Positions 42,006 to 53,660 are shown, numbered from the stretch's first letter. The stretch is DNA of 64,000 nucleotides from Siphlonurus alternatus (GCA_949825025.1 OX463781.1:42525469-42589468); one strand, 5' to 3'. Notes: a model not told the origin generated them from the sequence alone. Translations and numbers: made by a program.

Positions 42006-43598
42006 TTGTATTAAAAAAAAATCGTTTATCAAGGACTATTTACGCAAAATTTTATATTTGAGAGTCGGACCCACTGCATAGCGAAAACAATTTAGCTGTA
42101 TGCAGGGATTGGTGGTAGTTAAAAGATCTACGGATTCATATTTTATAAAATAAATAGATAAATGATAAAATATACAAGTGGAGCCATAATCTAAAAATTC
42201 TTTCTCACGTAATGGTTCTAGGGGGTAAGTGGGGATTTGGGCGTTAATTTATAGGGTAGTTGAATTTGGTGGTAAAAATACCCTTCATGTGTGATTGTAC
42301 AACTTGGAAGAAGCCATGCATCGGGACCATGGAGGAAATATTCTCTATAATTTATCAATGATCGGGACCGTGCGCAAGCAGCATGGAGCGCGAGCGGCTG
42401 CACAGCTGTTGGAATGCCCTAGTGACCACATTTTCGCACTTTCACCTGCTCAGTTCTCCGTCAAATATAAACGCACATTATATTTTATTGCAGTTCTAAA
42501 AACTAAAGAAAACAGACAAAGTTTTTTTTATTGAAACTTTTTTCATTAAAAAGTTGTTTCTTATAATTATGCAAGATTTTACATTTAAGATGTGAGGTTC
42601 TGATAAAAAATTAAAAACACCAATTATATCCCGATTAACCTATTATTTTAAAAATCTTTTTAATCATGAGTTGCTTAAAGATAATCTACCATGATTAGGG
42701 ATTTAATTGTGATTTTTTTAAAAATATTCCATTAAACCGCCATCTTTGTTCCATAACCGGAAAGGCAGAGGGCGGATTTTGGGTATACGTGGTCACGTAC
42801 GTTGACCCTGAATTGTTCAAAAATTTTGGATTTTTCTCCAAACAAAACCATATTTTCACAGGACTACATTTCACAATTCCTCCCAGAAATAACATTGCAC
42901 TTTTAATTTTCTCCAAGGACTATATACTGGAAGGACGGACTGGGACAACTTATTTAAACCTCGATACTCGACAATTCTCGCCAACCTTCGGGGAAGTCCG
43001 CTAATTCAGCTACGTGCTCGGGCGGTTTCTTTGAGGACGTTAAAGATTTGACAGCTTGACAGATTTTACATTTGGCTAATAAAGCGGCATCTTTGACTAC
43101 GTTATCTTTTTAGCCGACTCTAGGCCAATCAAATGCACTAGAAAAGTCAAGCTCATGACGTCACTGGGTTAAGGAAATGGCAGCGCGTTGGCGGCAAAAA
43201 AGTTAGTCCGTCCTCTTGTATATAGTGCTTGCATTTTCTCAGCATCTTGAAGGGTGATTGCGTTACGTTCCATGTTCCCTTTAGGCCAACAAGGCTTAAA
43301 ATTTTGATAATAATATTCATATTTCGTTATAAAATATAACAGGATTAACAATATTAAATTCAATTTTGTGATTAAATTTACTCACTTTTGCCTCACAATG
43401 TTTAAACCCAAAATTTTATATAAAATAAATATGAAATTTTTTTGTAAAAATGTTTTACAGAGTAAAAAAAAATAATAATAATAAAATAATAACTTAAATT
43501 CAAGAATTAAATTCATTATATTATGTATATTGTTAGCATTAATAATAGATTAAAATCAATATAAAACATTTAAACCTGTAGATATGTCATATATATAT
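42006..43598. other. Intergenic region, no gene recognised
   Basis: Some stretches are less AT-rich (42290-42420, 42780-43010, 43020-43200), but no exon with splice sites or conserved protein could be supported. Confidence 0.4.
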
Positions 43599-43608
43599 AT
43601 ATATATAT

Positions 43609-43950
43609 ACAGACTGGGCCAGAAATGGTGTTCCGATCGTACGCTAAATTTTCGGCCGGAGGACTTTCAGCTAGAAAGTTGAAATTTGGCATACATATAA
43701 AGCCAAGTGTTGTAAGTTTTATTTTCTTATGTAATAATTATTTTAAAATCACCATTTCATGACTTTTTAGGGGTGGATTCATGACTTGCATTACTTCCTT
43801 ATGGGATCTACATGTTAAATTAAGTTGATAGAAAAATTTTGTCCGATCAGCGCCAAATTTTTTTTCTGGGGAGTTCAAAACACGTTAAATCTAATGGTGT
43901 GATTTAAAATATGATTAAAACCACTCCTAAAGAGATATTGACCCTTACTA
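43609..43950 (+). mobile_element. Repeat end with CAGACTGGGCCAGAAATGG
   Basis: Collinear on the + strand with the - strand of 13875-14016. It follows a short (TA)n run. Confidence 0.5.
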
Positions 43951-44212
43951 TGTTAAAAAATGGTTGTATCCTAATTTTGACACTACCATTGAAATGAGCT
44001 TATTTTATATATATATTATACTGACGAAAATATAATAAGTTTGTTTCAACAAGTGAATGTATATATTACAGATTAAAGTCAAGTTTTTTTTTCCTTTTTT
44101 AAATAAATATAAACAAGATTTTTTTTTTTCATATTTTAACCACAAAATTTATCATTTTAAAAACAAATTTTATTTTTTATTACCACAGAACTCTTTATAG
44201 TCTGTATATTAT

Positions 44213-44214
<2 letters not shown>

Positions 44215-44260
<46 letters not shown>
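44215..44260. repeat. (TA)n microsatellite
   Basis: Alternating TA. Confidence 0.9.
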
Positions 44261-44263
<3 letters not shown>

Positions 44264-44279
44264 ATAGATGTTCAAAATA

Positions 44280-44440
44280 TAGCTTGTTTATTTTTGGAAT
44301 GCAATATGAAAATTATATTTTAATAAAACTTAGCAAATATAAATTAATTAATGTAGTTTCATTTTTTGTGTTCAAGCAAGGATTTTTTCAATTTGATATC
44401 ACATGTCAGTGGCGACGAGGATGGGATTTAAGCTTGAAAT
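44280..44440 (+). other. Possible LTR end plus primer-binding-site remnant
   Basis: GTGGCGACGAGGATGGGATT at about 44409 follows GATATCACATGTCA. The gypsy element in this window has GTGGCGACGAG directly after its LTR. Repeated at 54607 in D2 with one change (GTGGCGATGAGG). No LTR retrotransposon protein adjoins it, so this is inference. Confidence 0.3.
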
Positions 44441-44647
44441 TTCGTTGTACATGGCAACTTGTAAAGTGAAAAAATTAAAAACCAGGTTCAGCTGGATAAA
44501 AAAAATAAGGAATGTATGAACATATATTCATTGGCTGAAAAAATTGTTTAATCAGAGTTGAAGATTCTAACAAGAATAATAATAAACAATTGAAATAAAT
44601 AATAAATATATTATAATTTAAATAATAAAGTTATTATTAATTACATT

Positions 44648-44648
<1 letters not shown>

Positions 44649-44709
<61 letters not shown>
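44649..44709. repeat. (AG)n microsatellite
   Basis: About 30 AG units. Confidence 0.95.
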
Positions 44710-44714
<5 letters not shown>

Positions 44715-44856
44715 AGCTACTTGATCGGAAGTGATAGGAGGAGGAGAAGTGTTGCTGATCACCATGGCAATGAAATGTAATACAAAAAAGAATCTGCGCA
44801 GAAAGTTTTTTTTTATTATTTATATGATTGCAAAAAAAAAAGCTTGTCCATTTCAG

Positions 44857-44907
44857 TCATCTCCTGGCGACTGCATTACTCAGAGCTGATCGCTGTGCAA
44901 TTAAAAG
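44857..44907 (+). other. Exon-like 51-nt block with splice-site consensus (D1)
   Basis: Preceded by TTGTCCATTTCAG and followed by GTAAGATAT. One frame is open through HLLATALLRADRCAIKR. The same block is at 55375-55425 and, diverged, at 32333-32381. Whether it is ever spliced is unknown. Confidence 0.4.
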
Positions 44908-45062
44908 GTAAGATATATTTAAATACTTATGCTAATCATAAATTACGTACACATTAAATTATATGAATAATATATTGAAAATATACAATTTAATAAATAT
45001 GTAAAGAAATAAATAAATAAAAAAATAAATTAAAAAATAAATGAATAAATAATTAAATAAAT

Positions 45063-45341
45063 AAAGAAATAAATGAATGAATGAATAAATGAATGAATGA
45101 ATGAATGAATGAATGAATGAATGAATGAATGAATGAATGAATGAATGAATGAATGAATGAATGAATGAATGAATGAATGAATGAATGAATGAATGAATGA
45201 ATGAATGAATGAATGAATGAATGAATGAATGAATGAATGAATGAATGAATGAATGAATGAATGAATGAATGAATGAATGAATGAATGAATGAATGAATGA
45301 ATGAATGAATGAATGAATGAATGAATGAATGAATGAATTAA
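45063..45341. repeat. (TGAA)n microsatellite, ~275 bp
   Basis: A nearly pure GAAT/TGAA tandem array. The - strand frames made of SFIH repeats are artefacts of this array. Confidence 0.97.
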
Positions 45342-45352
45342 TATTAAATAAG

Positions 45353-45384
<32 letters not shown>

Positions 45385-45404
45385 ATGCATTTAATATAAA
45401 AGTT

Positions 45405-45667
45405 GAGCGTAGCACAGTGCATTGTCCATTCGGTACAAGTGAAATCACCGAAGCCAAGCAACGTCAAGCGTGGTTAGTACTTGGATGAGTAAAAGTAGAT
45501 GTGTCCATCTGGACTGAGGTTTTCCACGGTTTCCTCAGTCTCACCTAGCTCCGCGAATGCTGTGAAGCGTAACAGACCGTAGTCAACATTCTTCTTTTCT
45601 CCCCCATGATCCCTACATATTACCCTGTCTCGATTTTAAAGTTCAAACGAGTGTATCCTTGTATGAA
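45405..45667 (+). mobile_element. 5S-derived SINE (D1, + copy), internally deleted
   Basis: The 5S head (CGTGGTTAGTACTTGGATGA) runs directly into AAAGTAGATGTGTCCATCTG, missing the middle of the body. It ends GAGTGTATCCTTGTATG. Confidence 0.88.
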
Positions 45668-45967
45668 AAATTAATAGGTTATCCAATAAAAAAATAGGAG
45701 ATAATTGCTAATATTATAGGTCAATTCATTATCAATGCGGGTGCGAGGTAATTAAAAAGAGTGAATATTATAGGTACACAAAACAAACCTAATGACGTAA
45801 AAATATCTAAAAATTTACTCCTCAATTACTTGCCTTTATTATTGCATTGAATATGCATTGATAGGTTGTGTTGCATGTTTCCAACTATTTTGTAGTTTTC
45901 TATGCACAATTTTCAAAATCTTTTGGAATGAGATTTACTTTTTTTATTATTTATTTATTTTTACTGC

Positions 45968-46160
45968 AGAGATACACCCCGGCCTAAGAGCTTACAGCTC
46001 GGGCGGTGCAATAGATAGGAATAAGGTAGGAAAAAGATGGTGTCCACAGTCTGTTAAGCATCCCAGCATTCGCTGAGGTGAGACTGAGGGAACCTTGGAA
46101 AACCTCAGTAAGGATGGACATCTCTGTTTTTTATTAATGGACCAGAGCGATGTCCAAAGT
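45968..46160 (-). mobile_element. 5S-derived SINE (D1, - copy), 3' part
   Basis: It matches the 3' half of the SINE up to GGACATCGCTCTGGTCCAT on the - strand. The head reappears at 46769-46812 after about 610 bp of other sequence. The corresponding SINE in D2 (56167-56548) is continuous. Confidence 0.82.
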
Positions 46161-46768
46161 ACGGGTTCTTAGCAAAATACCGTGCATTTTGTGATAAAAG
46201 CTTGAAACTTTCAGGAATCATTAATTTGGTCATAAGAACCAAAATAAAATCTGGTGCCCAAAAATTGCCCCATTCCTTCGACCCCTGGTAGAGTTTTAAA
46301 ATGGTGGCTCTGAAAATCCGGGAAATATTTTTTTCTGGTCAAACAGAGATCGGGATTAAAAAATTTTTCAACCAAAAATTGCTTGGATTGATTGCATAAG
46401 TGTCCCCGATTTTTTCCAAAATGCTGTGTTGCCAAATAGAGAACCGACGTTGCCGAATATGCGTAAAATCTGTCTATTTTGGTCTATTTATGGCATATTG
46501 CGTAAGAACCGTGCAATATGTTCAGTTCAATATGGACTGAAAATTTTAGGGATGATACATAAGGTCATACAAAAATTAAAAAAAAAAATCGGTACCATCT
46601 TTGCTCAACTGCGGATGTTTCAAAACGGTGACTTTTGTGACTTGTTTAATGAATTTAAAATCCATATGTGTATTGAACTAAAACATTTTTCTTTTGCAAA
46701 ACTGCAATAGGGACGATTTTAAAAGTGTCCCTTATTTTTTTTCAAAAATGCTGCGTTGCCAAAATCTT
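46161..46768. repeat. Sequence replacing the SINE middle in D1 (also in D3)
   Basis: It starts ACGGGTTCTTAGCAAA and is shared with 63861-64000 but absent from D2. It contains a weak internal duplication (TAAGAACCGTGCA near 46504). The origin is unknown. Confidence 0.65.
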
Positions 46769-46915
46769 CTTCTAACGAGAACCGGTCAATACAATGTGCC
46801 ATACTCAACATGAATTATTAAAAAAAAAATTAAATTCAATTACAATAATACTGCAGTTACAAGTTACAAATTTATATTTACAACCTCAAATTATGTAAAA
46901 TACTTAAATTAAGAA

Positions 46916-47104
46916 TTAAGAGATAATACGGATCAACTATCAGCTGGCTCAATGCTAAAAAAATCCCATTCATAAAAAAAAAATGTTCTCCTCTGCATCT
47001 CCTATCAGTAGCTAAAATATCAGGTATACAAAAACAAGCTACTTTTCGAGTTAATTATTTTTAAAGTTGACTAATTTAACATGGAAGTTCCATTTCTCCA
47101 TGAT
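46916..47104. mobile_element. Half hairpin MITE (D1), GATCAGCTGACCCAAT type
   Basis: It matches the left arm and centre of 28187-28516. The right arm is absent here and in D2 (57296-57480), so the loss predates the segment duplication. Confidence 0.7.
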
Positions 47105-47382
47105 TTGTTACAGTTTGAATATATAGTTAACATGAACTTATATGCAACGATATATGTGACACTGAAATCGTACGTACATCATACGAATAACGTAAAATCT
47201 AAGCATTGCATACATAAGCGTTAAGATATATGGAGCGTTAAAAACATTTATCTTATATTATAATTATTGTAATATTGCAATTAAATTAAAACCATCAGAA
47301 ATTTTATATTAATAACTTATTGTTACTCTCCATGACCCGGTAATTAGGATTTAAAATTCTTCCCGGCATTATAATATGAAGC

Positions 47383-47521
47383 CGGTATTACACAATACAA
47401 TTTTTCTAGTTATTGTATACAAATTTTCCATGCAAGAAAATTTCATCTCCATACAAACAAATTTAATGTAGTTCAAGTTTTCAAGAAAAAATTTGACAAA
47501 TTGTATCCTGGAACACCGGCT
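47383..47521. mobile_element. Small TIR hairpin, CCGGTATTACAC ends (D1)
   Basis: The left CCGGTATTACACAATACAAT and the right ATTGTATCCTGGAACACCGG are diverged inverted ends, with ATTTTCTTGC blocks mirrored inside. The D2 copy at 57763-57935 is similar. Confidence 0.65.
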
Positions 47522-47639
47522 GTTCTCCAATTCCAATTAATTAACTGTGAATATCTAATCATATATAATATATTTTTTAATATATATGCATACCATGCAT
47601 TGTAGAATATAACATAGAAAATCTCATAAATCGTCGTAT

Positions 47640-49155
47640 TTGGCAATGTGTAGAATAGTAAAGATGCAGCGTCTGCAGCGACGGCGAAGAAAAAAAAAAA
47701 AAAAAAAAAAGCGGAGTAGTGCGAGAGATAAAACAAGGACACTCTTTTCAAGGGTTGCAGTGCCTGTATCTCCGCTTGTAAGAATATCAGCTTCAAGTTT
47801 GTTCAGAGATTACATATGTTTTTTGGAAGTATTTGACAAAGCAGAAAATTCTCCTAAAAATATAAACAGTGTTCAGGACGAAAGTCATGAATCGGAGAAA
47901 TCGAGTGATACATCAACAACCAATCAAAATAGTGAAATGTATTTAAACATTGGTTCCTCACCAAAAATCAAAAATGCAAAAATTAACACTAACATTCCTC
48001 ATAAAATAACATCCAGTGTATTAGAAAAAGATTTTCAGCAGAACCTACATAAAACGTCGGCTGAGGCGCCATCCCCGGCGCCAATCTTGGTGCCACCTGT
48101 GCGATCTTCACTGCTCGCACCTGTTTTGGCAATACCGCCCATTCCACAACACCCGCGCGCTGAGGTGTTGCCAGTGGGGACCCTTGAGGTACCACCCCAC
48201 CCGCCGGACCAACCTCCATCTCAAGCTCTAAGCACAACATCGACTGCAGTACACAGCCAGGCATCCTTCCTGTTGTTGTGACTGCCTCACACACAGGCAA
48301 GTGTTCAAACACCCATAAAAAGTCATAAGTCAAAGAAAAGACCATTAAGATCATTAAAACCAGTTAGTAATGATAAACAAGAATCAAATAAAACAACTTT
48401 ACCACTTTTGTTGGCAAAAGACCAAAATTCACCAAATAAATGGTATCCTGTGCCTAATAAACGTTTAAAGTTAATGCCACAATTATTAAATACCCCAATA
48501 TCAGTTTGTCAGACGCCTAATTTGAAACAAAATCCGTTGATGCATCGAGAATTTCCAGAGGCGACATCTACAATGGGACAGGGAGTTGCAGCACCTATGG
48601 CGCCACCCGTGGTGGTCTCTGTAGTGCCATCTATGGCGCCACCCACTTTATAGTACGCAGCAGCAAGTATGGCGCCACCCTATGCGCCAGCAATGGGGAC
48701 TTATGTGGCACCACTTTTGTTGTCACCTACTACAGCCTGCTGTGTTGCGTCACCCCCATCACTACAAGCGCCACCTCAGGCGCCCTGTTCTCCCGCGACA
48801 GAACCGGCTGCTACACCATCCCCACCTCCTTACAATGCAAAAGATAAACCCTTTCAGCTTATGTTATCATCTGCAAAATAATCAACCAAGTGTTAATAAT
48901 CACACAGTACAATGTGACCATGAATATAGTTTAATAGATCTTGAAAGTAATCAAGTGATTGCAGTATCCCCCAATTTTACAATTTCAAATGATACTCCCT
49001 TAAACAATAAAATCGGTGAATGTATCCCTTCTGGTATAAACGGCTTAGAAAATCTTGATCTTGATACTGTAAATCAATTTTTACAACATACTCCTGGCAT
49101 TAATTATGAAAACAGCAGTTTTTGGAGTGAATTAGACGACTTATTTATTGAATAA
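47640..49155 (+). pseudogene. Broken S/T/N- and P-rich coding unit of unknown family
   Basis: One frame runs from 47640, crosses a TGA at 48279-48281 and a TAG at 48651-48653 while staying protein-like (SHKSKKRPLRSLKPV in between), and ends at a TAA at 48879-48881. The protein then continues in the next frame to 49155, through NHTVQCDHEYSLIDLES and an acidic, hydrophobic tail (FWSELDDLFIE). The middle is a P- and A-rich tract with TGGCGCCACC sub-repeats, richer in GC than the flanks. The N-terminal poly-K comes from an A tract. The tail looks like a transactivation segment, but the family was not recognised. Two stops and a frameshift argue for a pseudogene, retrocopy or assembly errors; the 25 bases around the first stop are too short to be an intron. 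The segment duplicate D2 lacks this sequence. Confidence 0.55.
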
Positions 49156-49859
49156 GTGCTTAATTGATTGAGAAAAACAACCTGTGAAATAATCTAATAT
49201 TTTGATAAATATTAAAAGTGATAATTTTATACTAAAATCAGTAAATTTCCAAAGTCATATTAATGAATAATTAAATTTACCATTTTTAATTGCAAAAGTA
49301 TTTGGAAAAAGTTAAATAAGTTTGTTGGAAAAAAATAATAAAATGCGAAAAGTGCATCAATAGTGAAGGAAAAAAAAGAAGAATTCAAAAATTTTATCAA
49401 GTAATAAGTATATAATCATGTATAAATAGTGTAATTTGATGTCATATATTGAGAACTAATTAAATTTGATATACTGCCAAAATTTAATCTAAAATATGTT
49501 TTAATTAGCATATATAATAATGAAGGAAAACTTTTTGTATTGATTTTTTTTTTTTAATATTTGTATATAACACTTATTATGTGTATATTATTTGCAGTAT
49601 GTACTGTTAAAATTAATATATTTTATTTAGATAAAGAAATAAACAGAGTTGTTGAGGAGAAAATGAACAGAATTCGTTTATACAAGTGGCTAGAGGAAGA
49701 TTCTCTCTCTTTTTTGTATAATATTATCTTTCAATTTTCAGTACTTTTTATTATCCGAAAATTGCAAAATGTTTATTATAATGTTCCTAATAATGCTGGA
49801 AGTCATAATAAATTAATTTTAAATCAATGAAAAAATAACTAAAGTTACAGAAAAGAATT
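49156..49859. other. AT-rich stretch after the broken coding unit
   Basis: It contains an 89-aa open frame (49561-49830) with a hydrophobic start but AT-driven composition and no recognisable motif; not called as a gene. Confidence 0.4.
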
Positions 49860-49864
49860 GTTGA

Positions 49865-49940
49865 ACACTTCTCTCGAGTCCGATGCTACCGCGCACCGAG
49901 ACCGGCGACTCCAGCCGCGTTCGCCGGTAAGGTTCCGAGA
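49865..49940. ncRNA. GC-rich double-stem hairpin, possible structured RNA
   Basis: The outer stem is CTTCTCTCG with CGAGAGAAG and the inner stem is ACCGGCGA with TCGCCGGT around a 12-nt loop. The stems are separated by unequal single-stranded segments (about 24 and 8 nt). It is strikingly GC-rich in AT-rich DNA. It does not fit a tRNA cloverleaf or an obvious hammerhead core. Confidence 0.3.
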
Positions 49941-50103
49941 GAAGAAGAATTGATTTCTAAAGACTTTTCAAACTTTCTCTCCTCAAATAAATGTTCGTAT
50001 TACATTTTTGTTGTAATTATAATGTTATTTTAAAATTTATCTCATATTAAAACTATTAAAAATTAATGAAAAAAAATGGAACAAAAAAATGAAAGAAAAA
50101 AAT

Positions 50104-52378
50104 CTATGTAACGATCACATAGATATCATGTGATTATATTACATATATATTACATATATGTCGATGTTCTCCCTGCTTTTTTACCGATCTGCATTTGTTT
50201 TATTTAACTTTTTTACCTATCTGTTTTTTATTTATCAAACTTTTTTACCTATCTGTTTTTATTTTGTCACACTTTTTTACCTATCTGTTTTTGTTTCTTC
50301 AAACTTTTTTACCTATCTGTGAAAAAGTGAATTGTTCAGGAGAAGGTTTAAACTGTTTATTTCTTTATTGTTGCGATTATTTAAAAATACACTAAGCTTT
50401 TTTTAAAGGTAATATTATTACTCGTTGTTAAGAATTTTTTTTTTTTTCAAATTCCGTAAATTTCTCGCGTAAAAAAATATAATCGGGATTCAAAATTCTG
50501 CTCAATAAGTTTTATTACTTATTATTACGCGTGTAGATATTAATGAAGTTTACCATACACAATATATAATTTTGGTAATTAAGGAACATTAATAAAACAG
50601 TAATTGATGATGCATCAATCGGCATATATAGTTATTGTGAATACGAAAAAGATGCTAATTAATTATTATCCTCGGCATTTTTGGTAAAGAATAAAATTGT
50701 AACATAAAAGAATTAAATTTATTTTTGTAATATTTATAAAAGGCCTTGGGAATAGGGAATTTGACTAAATAAAAAATATAATTATACTTTTTTCATTCTA
50801 AGCAATCATTTAGGATTAAAAATGTATGTATCGATTGTAATTAAGATACTATGCAAACCTTTAATTTCAAAGTCACTACAGTATATTAAAGTTTACATAA
50901 TTGATTTTTTTTTTTTTTTGCATATTTTATAGCCTACAGATAAATAAAACTCATCAAATTAATAATTATTAATTTATATTAATATCAAACATAATAATAT
51001 ATCAAATTAATAATAAGTATAAATATTATTATATGTTTTGCAACAATTTTTGTATAATATATACAGTAATATAATATAAATGAAACGAAAATTAAATGAA
51101 ATATTCTTCATGTAGCTTTCGCTGTTCAGTACAAAATATGCTTAGTTTATAAATATTCTGTGGGGCCATAAAATCTTCTGATGTCCAGTTTCTAATTGTT
51201 TTAGCAGACAGGCAGAGTGTATTAGTATACATCATTTCACAAACTTTAAATTACCACTCTCAGTCCTAAGGAAATACTGCCGTTGTACTTGTTTACGTAG
51301 CTTTACAGGGCTACTCAATGTTCTACGTTTTGGTGCAGCTGTAACGACAGAGTCTCGAACAAACACTTTTTTTTGCATATTTGTCAAGTGAATAAAAATA
51401 ATTATGAATTTTTTCTCTATCCTTTTCACTCACATTAGCACAGAATTTTAATAACTTTTGGGTGTCCTTCTTCTCACTGCATTTTCACCCAGCTTTCATT
51501 ACCATCGCAGGCTTGTTGTCAGGTGAAACAATATAATACCAAGTTGTGTCTTCGTTCCAACATATGGTTTCCCCTGCTGGCGAAGATTTTGGTTTGTGAA
51601 TTTTTCAAATGAAAGACGTCTAATATTACTTTTGATTTTTGTATATTTCTTTTTCATTCTCTGTTAACGTTTTAGAATTGTTTACTTCACGATTAATATT
51701 TTGCTCTACATCTGCCAAGTCTAATAATGTAACAAAGGAATTTCAAGTATCAGTACATTAATACATTGTTCTTCAATCGTCAAAACTGACTCGGCTTGTT
51801 CAGAGCTCCGACCACTAATGCTTTTGGTCCAATCTCCATGCTGAGAAGCTGTAAAAACAACAAATTGTTACTATTGCGATCATTATTATTACGTAATTCA
51901 CTCTAATGAATGTAAATATTACTTAGTTAATAATAGAATATAAAATTCTTACCTATTTCAATCCTTATTTGCATGTAGACTCAGAAGAAAAGCAGAAATA
52001 AACGTCGCACGAGGTTTGTTTTGGTCTGTCAGCTGATTTTTCCGGATTGTTCTTATTTAATTTAAATTATAAAAAAGCCGCGAAACACTCTGAAATTTTA
52101 ACAGCTTACGTACGGTGGTGCACTCTATATTTTTCCGCGATAAAATTTTTTTTCTCAAATTGACAGATAGGTAAAAAAGTTTGAAGAAACAAAAACAGAT
52201 AGGTAAAAAAGTGTGACAAAATAAAAACAGATAGGTAAAAAAGTTTGATAAATAAAAAACAGATAGGTAAAAAAGTAAAATAAAACAAATGCAGATCGGT
52301 AAAAAAGCAGGGAGAACATCGATGTAATATATGTAATATATATGTAATATTACATATATATATCATTATATTACATAG
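50104..52378. mobile_element. 2.3-kb DNA transposon with repeat-bearing TIRs
   Basis: The inverted ends begin near CTATGTAA and become near-perfect from TCGATGTTCTCCCTGC inward. Each holds four to five copies of a 37-38-bp unit ending TTTTTTACCTATCTGTTTTT (50161-50322 and 52163-52322). The interior - strand retains protein fragments (51232-51429, including SPVKLRKQVQRQYFLRTESG, and then a shifted YTNTLCLSAKTIRNWTS) that look like a decayed transposon-encoded protein. The superfamily is not assigned. No target duplication is clear because the flanks are TA-rich. Confidence 0.75.
51100..51700 (-). pseudogene. Decayed transposon protein inside the 2.3-kb TIR element
   Basis: On the - strand, peptide blocks in several frames include ETICWNEDTTWYYIVSPDNK, SEKDREK-like text, RRTLSSPVKLRKQVQRQYFL and YTNTLCLSAKTIRNWTSED. 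Stops and shifts break it. Similar block orders are seen in uncharacterised repeat-encoded animal proteins; no catalytic triad was identified. Confidence 0.45.
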
Positions 52379-53370
52379 ACATGATAAAATATGATGTTAA
52401 AATAATTCTATATCATATTTTAAAGTTTTTTTTTAGCACTTGTATCTGTATGTAATCTGCTTAAATGTAATGTTAAGAAAAATTCTTTTACAAATATTAT
52501 TTAATATAAAATTTAAAAATCTATAAATCTCATTTTTACGACTTTTTAGCCATAGAAAATTATTACATTTTTTTTTCTCTCCCCATATTTCAATAGTAGC
52601 TGGCCTGTAAATAAAGTCATCGCCCAATTCACATAGATTGAGAGGTGCTTTTCTTCATCTCTACGGCCAGCTATGACGTCATTTAATGAGAAACACATTT
52701 TTTTTTATGTATATATGGAACTATAATGTACAGTGTCTATATTTCTAGCTATTTGAAAAAAAAGTTAATTAAATGAATCTTTGTAGTTTTAGTGAATGAT
52801 ATGTAATATTAAATAAAATATTATTAAGAAGTAAAAATATACATTCCAAGATCTTTTTCTTAAAAATATTTAAATGTCAAATTTGAGGACAAATTTTGTA
52901 TTAAGTCGTGGTAAAGTATTATAATATATTATAATAAAGTTAAATATAATATAAAAAAATAACAATTTAAATAAATTAATTAAATTAATTAATTACTTTA
53001 TTTAAATAAATTTTTATTCAATTATAATTAGACAAAATAAATTATAAACTAAATTATTTGGTAAATTATTCAATTCAATCATTCAATTCAATCAAAATTA
53101 TGAATTCAAGAGCTATTTATGCATTTATTTACATAAATCTTGGGATTGTACGCAACAAATATGCATGTTAATTTATATTTATATTTTTTTGTTTTATTCA
53201 AAGATTTAATATTCATGAAAATCAATATAGGTACAATAAATTTATGCGGTTTGCGTGTTTCTGAATTAATTTAAAGTCTATATATTTTGACCAGAAAATA
53301 AGTAGCGATGCAAAACTTTGACGAATTTTCGTACGAAATAAATGAACACAACAATTAAGCGTTATTTTCA
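52379..53370. other. AT-rich spacer
   Basis: No gene is recognised. Long runs of TTAA/AATT are present near 52950-53010. Confidence 0.4.
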
Positions 53371-53660
53371 GAGGGGGCAACTTGTTGGAGTGCACTCTAA
53401 AGATATTTAAAAGAAGTTCGATAAATATTATTGTTAAAAATAATGAAATAAAATATTATGATAGCGATTCGCGTTTTATGTGTGCAAGACTGTTCAATAT
53501 TTTACCACGATCGTTGAAGAAAAAAATATCTGAACAGAGTAATTTTACAAAATTATTGTGAAAAATTCTTGTGGAGAAATACTACTACAATGTTAAAGAT
53601 TATCTAAAATAGATGAGAGTTATCGATTCATCACGTAAATTTGTACTATGGTATACAGTT
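53370..53660 (+). pseudogene. LINE C-terminal remnant, + strand
   Basis: A frame reads SDSRFMCARLFNILPRSLKK, then TKLL, a stop, KILVEKYYYNVKDYLK and a stop, the typical C-terminus of LINE ORF2 followed by a 3' UTR. It is truncated upstream. Confidence 0.65.

Larger units (their letters stand above)
44019..47646. repeat. Duplicated segment, copy D1
   Basis: It is collinear with 54246-58044 from CTGACGAAAATATAA to GTCGTATTTGGCAAT, and from 44706 also with 62788-64000. The order is: AT-rich leader, a primer-binding-site-like GTGGCGACGAGGATGG, (AG)n, an exon-like block, (TGAA)n, SINE +, spacer, SINE -, half hairpin, and a small TIR hairpin. Confidence 0.88.

Noticed and set aside
44959..45467. 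Open frames of SFIH repeats on the - strand
   Set aside because: They are the six-frame reading of a (TGAA)n microsatellite.
49561..49830. 89-aa ORF with a hydrophobic N-terminus
   Set aside because: Composition follows the local AT bias, and no motif, splice context or conserved pattern supports it.
50161..50322. Regularly spaced direct repeats resembling a CRISPR array
   Set aside because: They are subrepeats of a transposon terminal inverted repeat, mirrored at 52163-52322, in a eukaryotic sequence.
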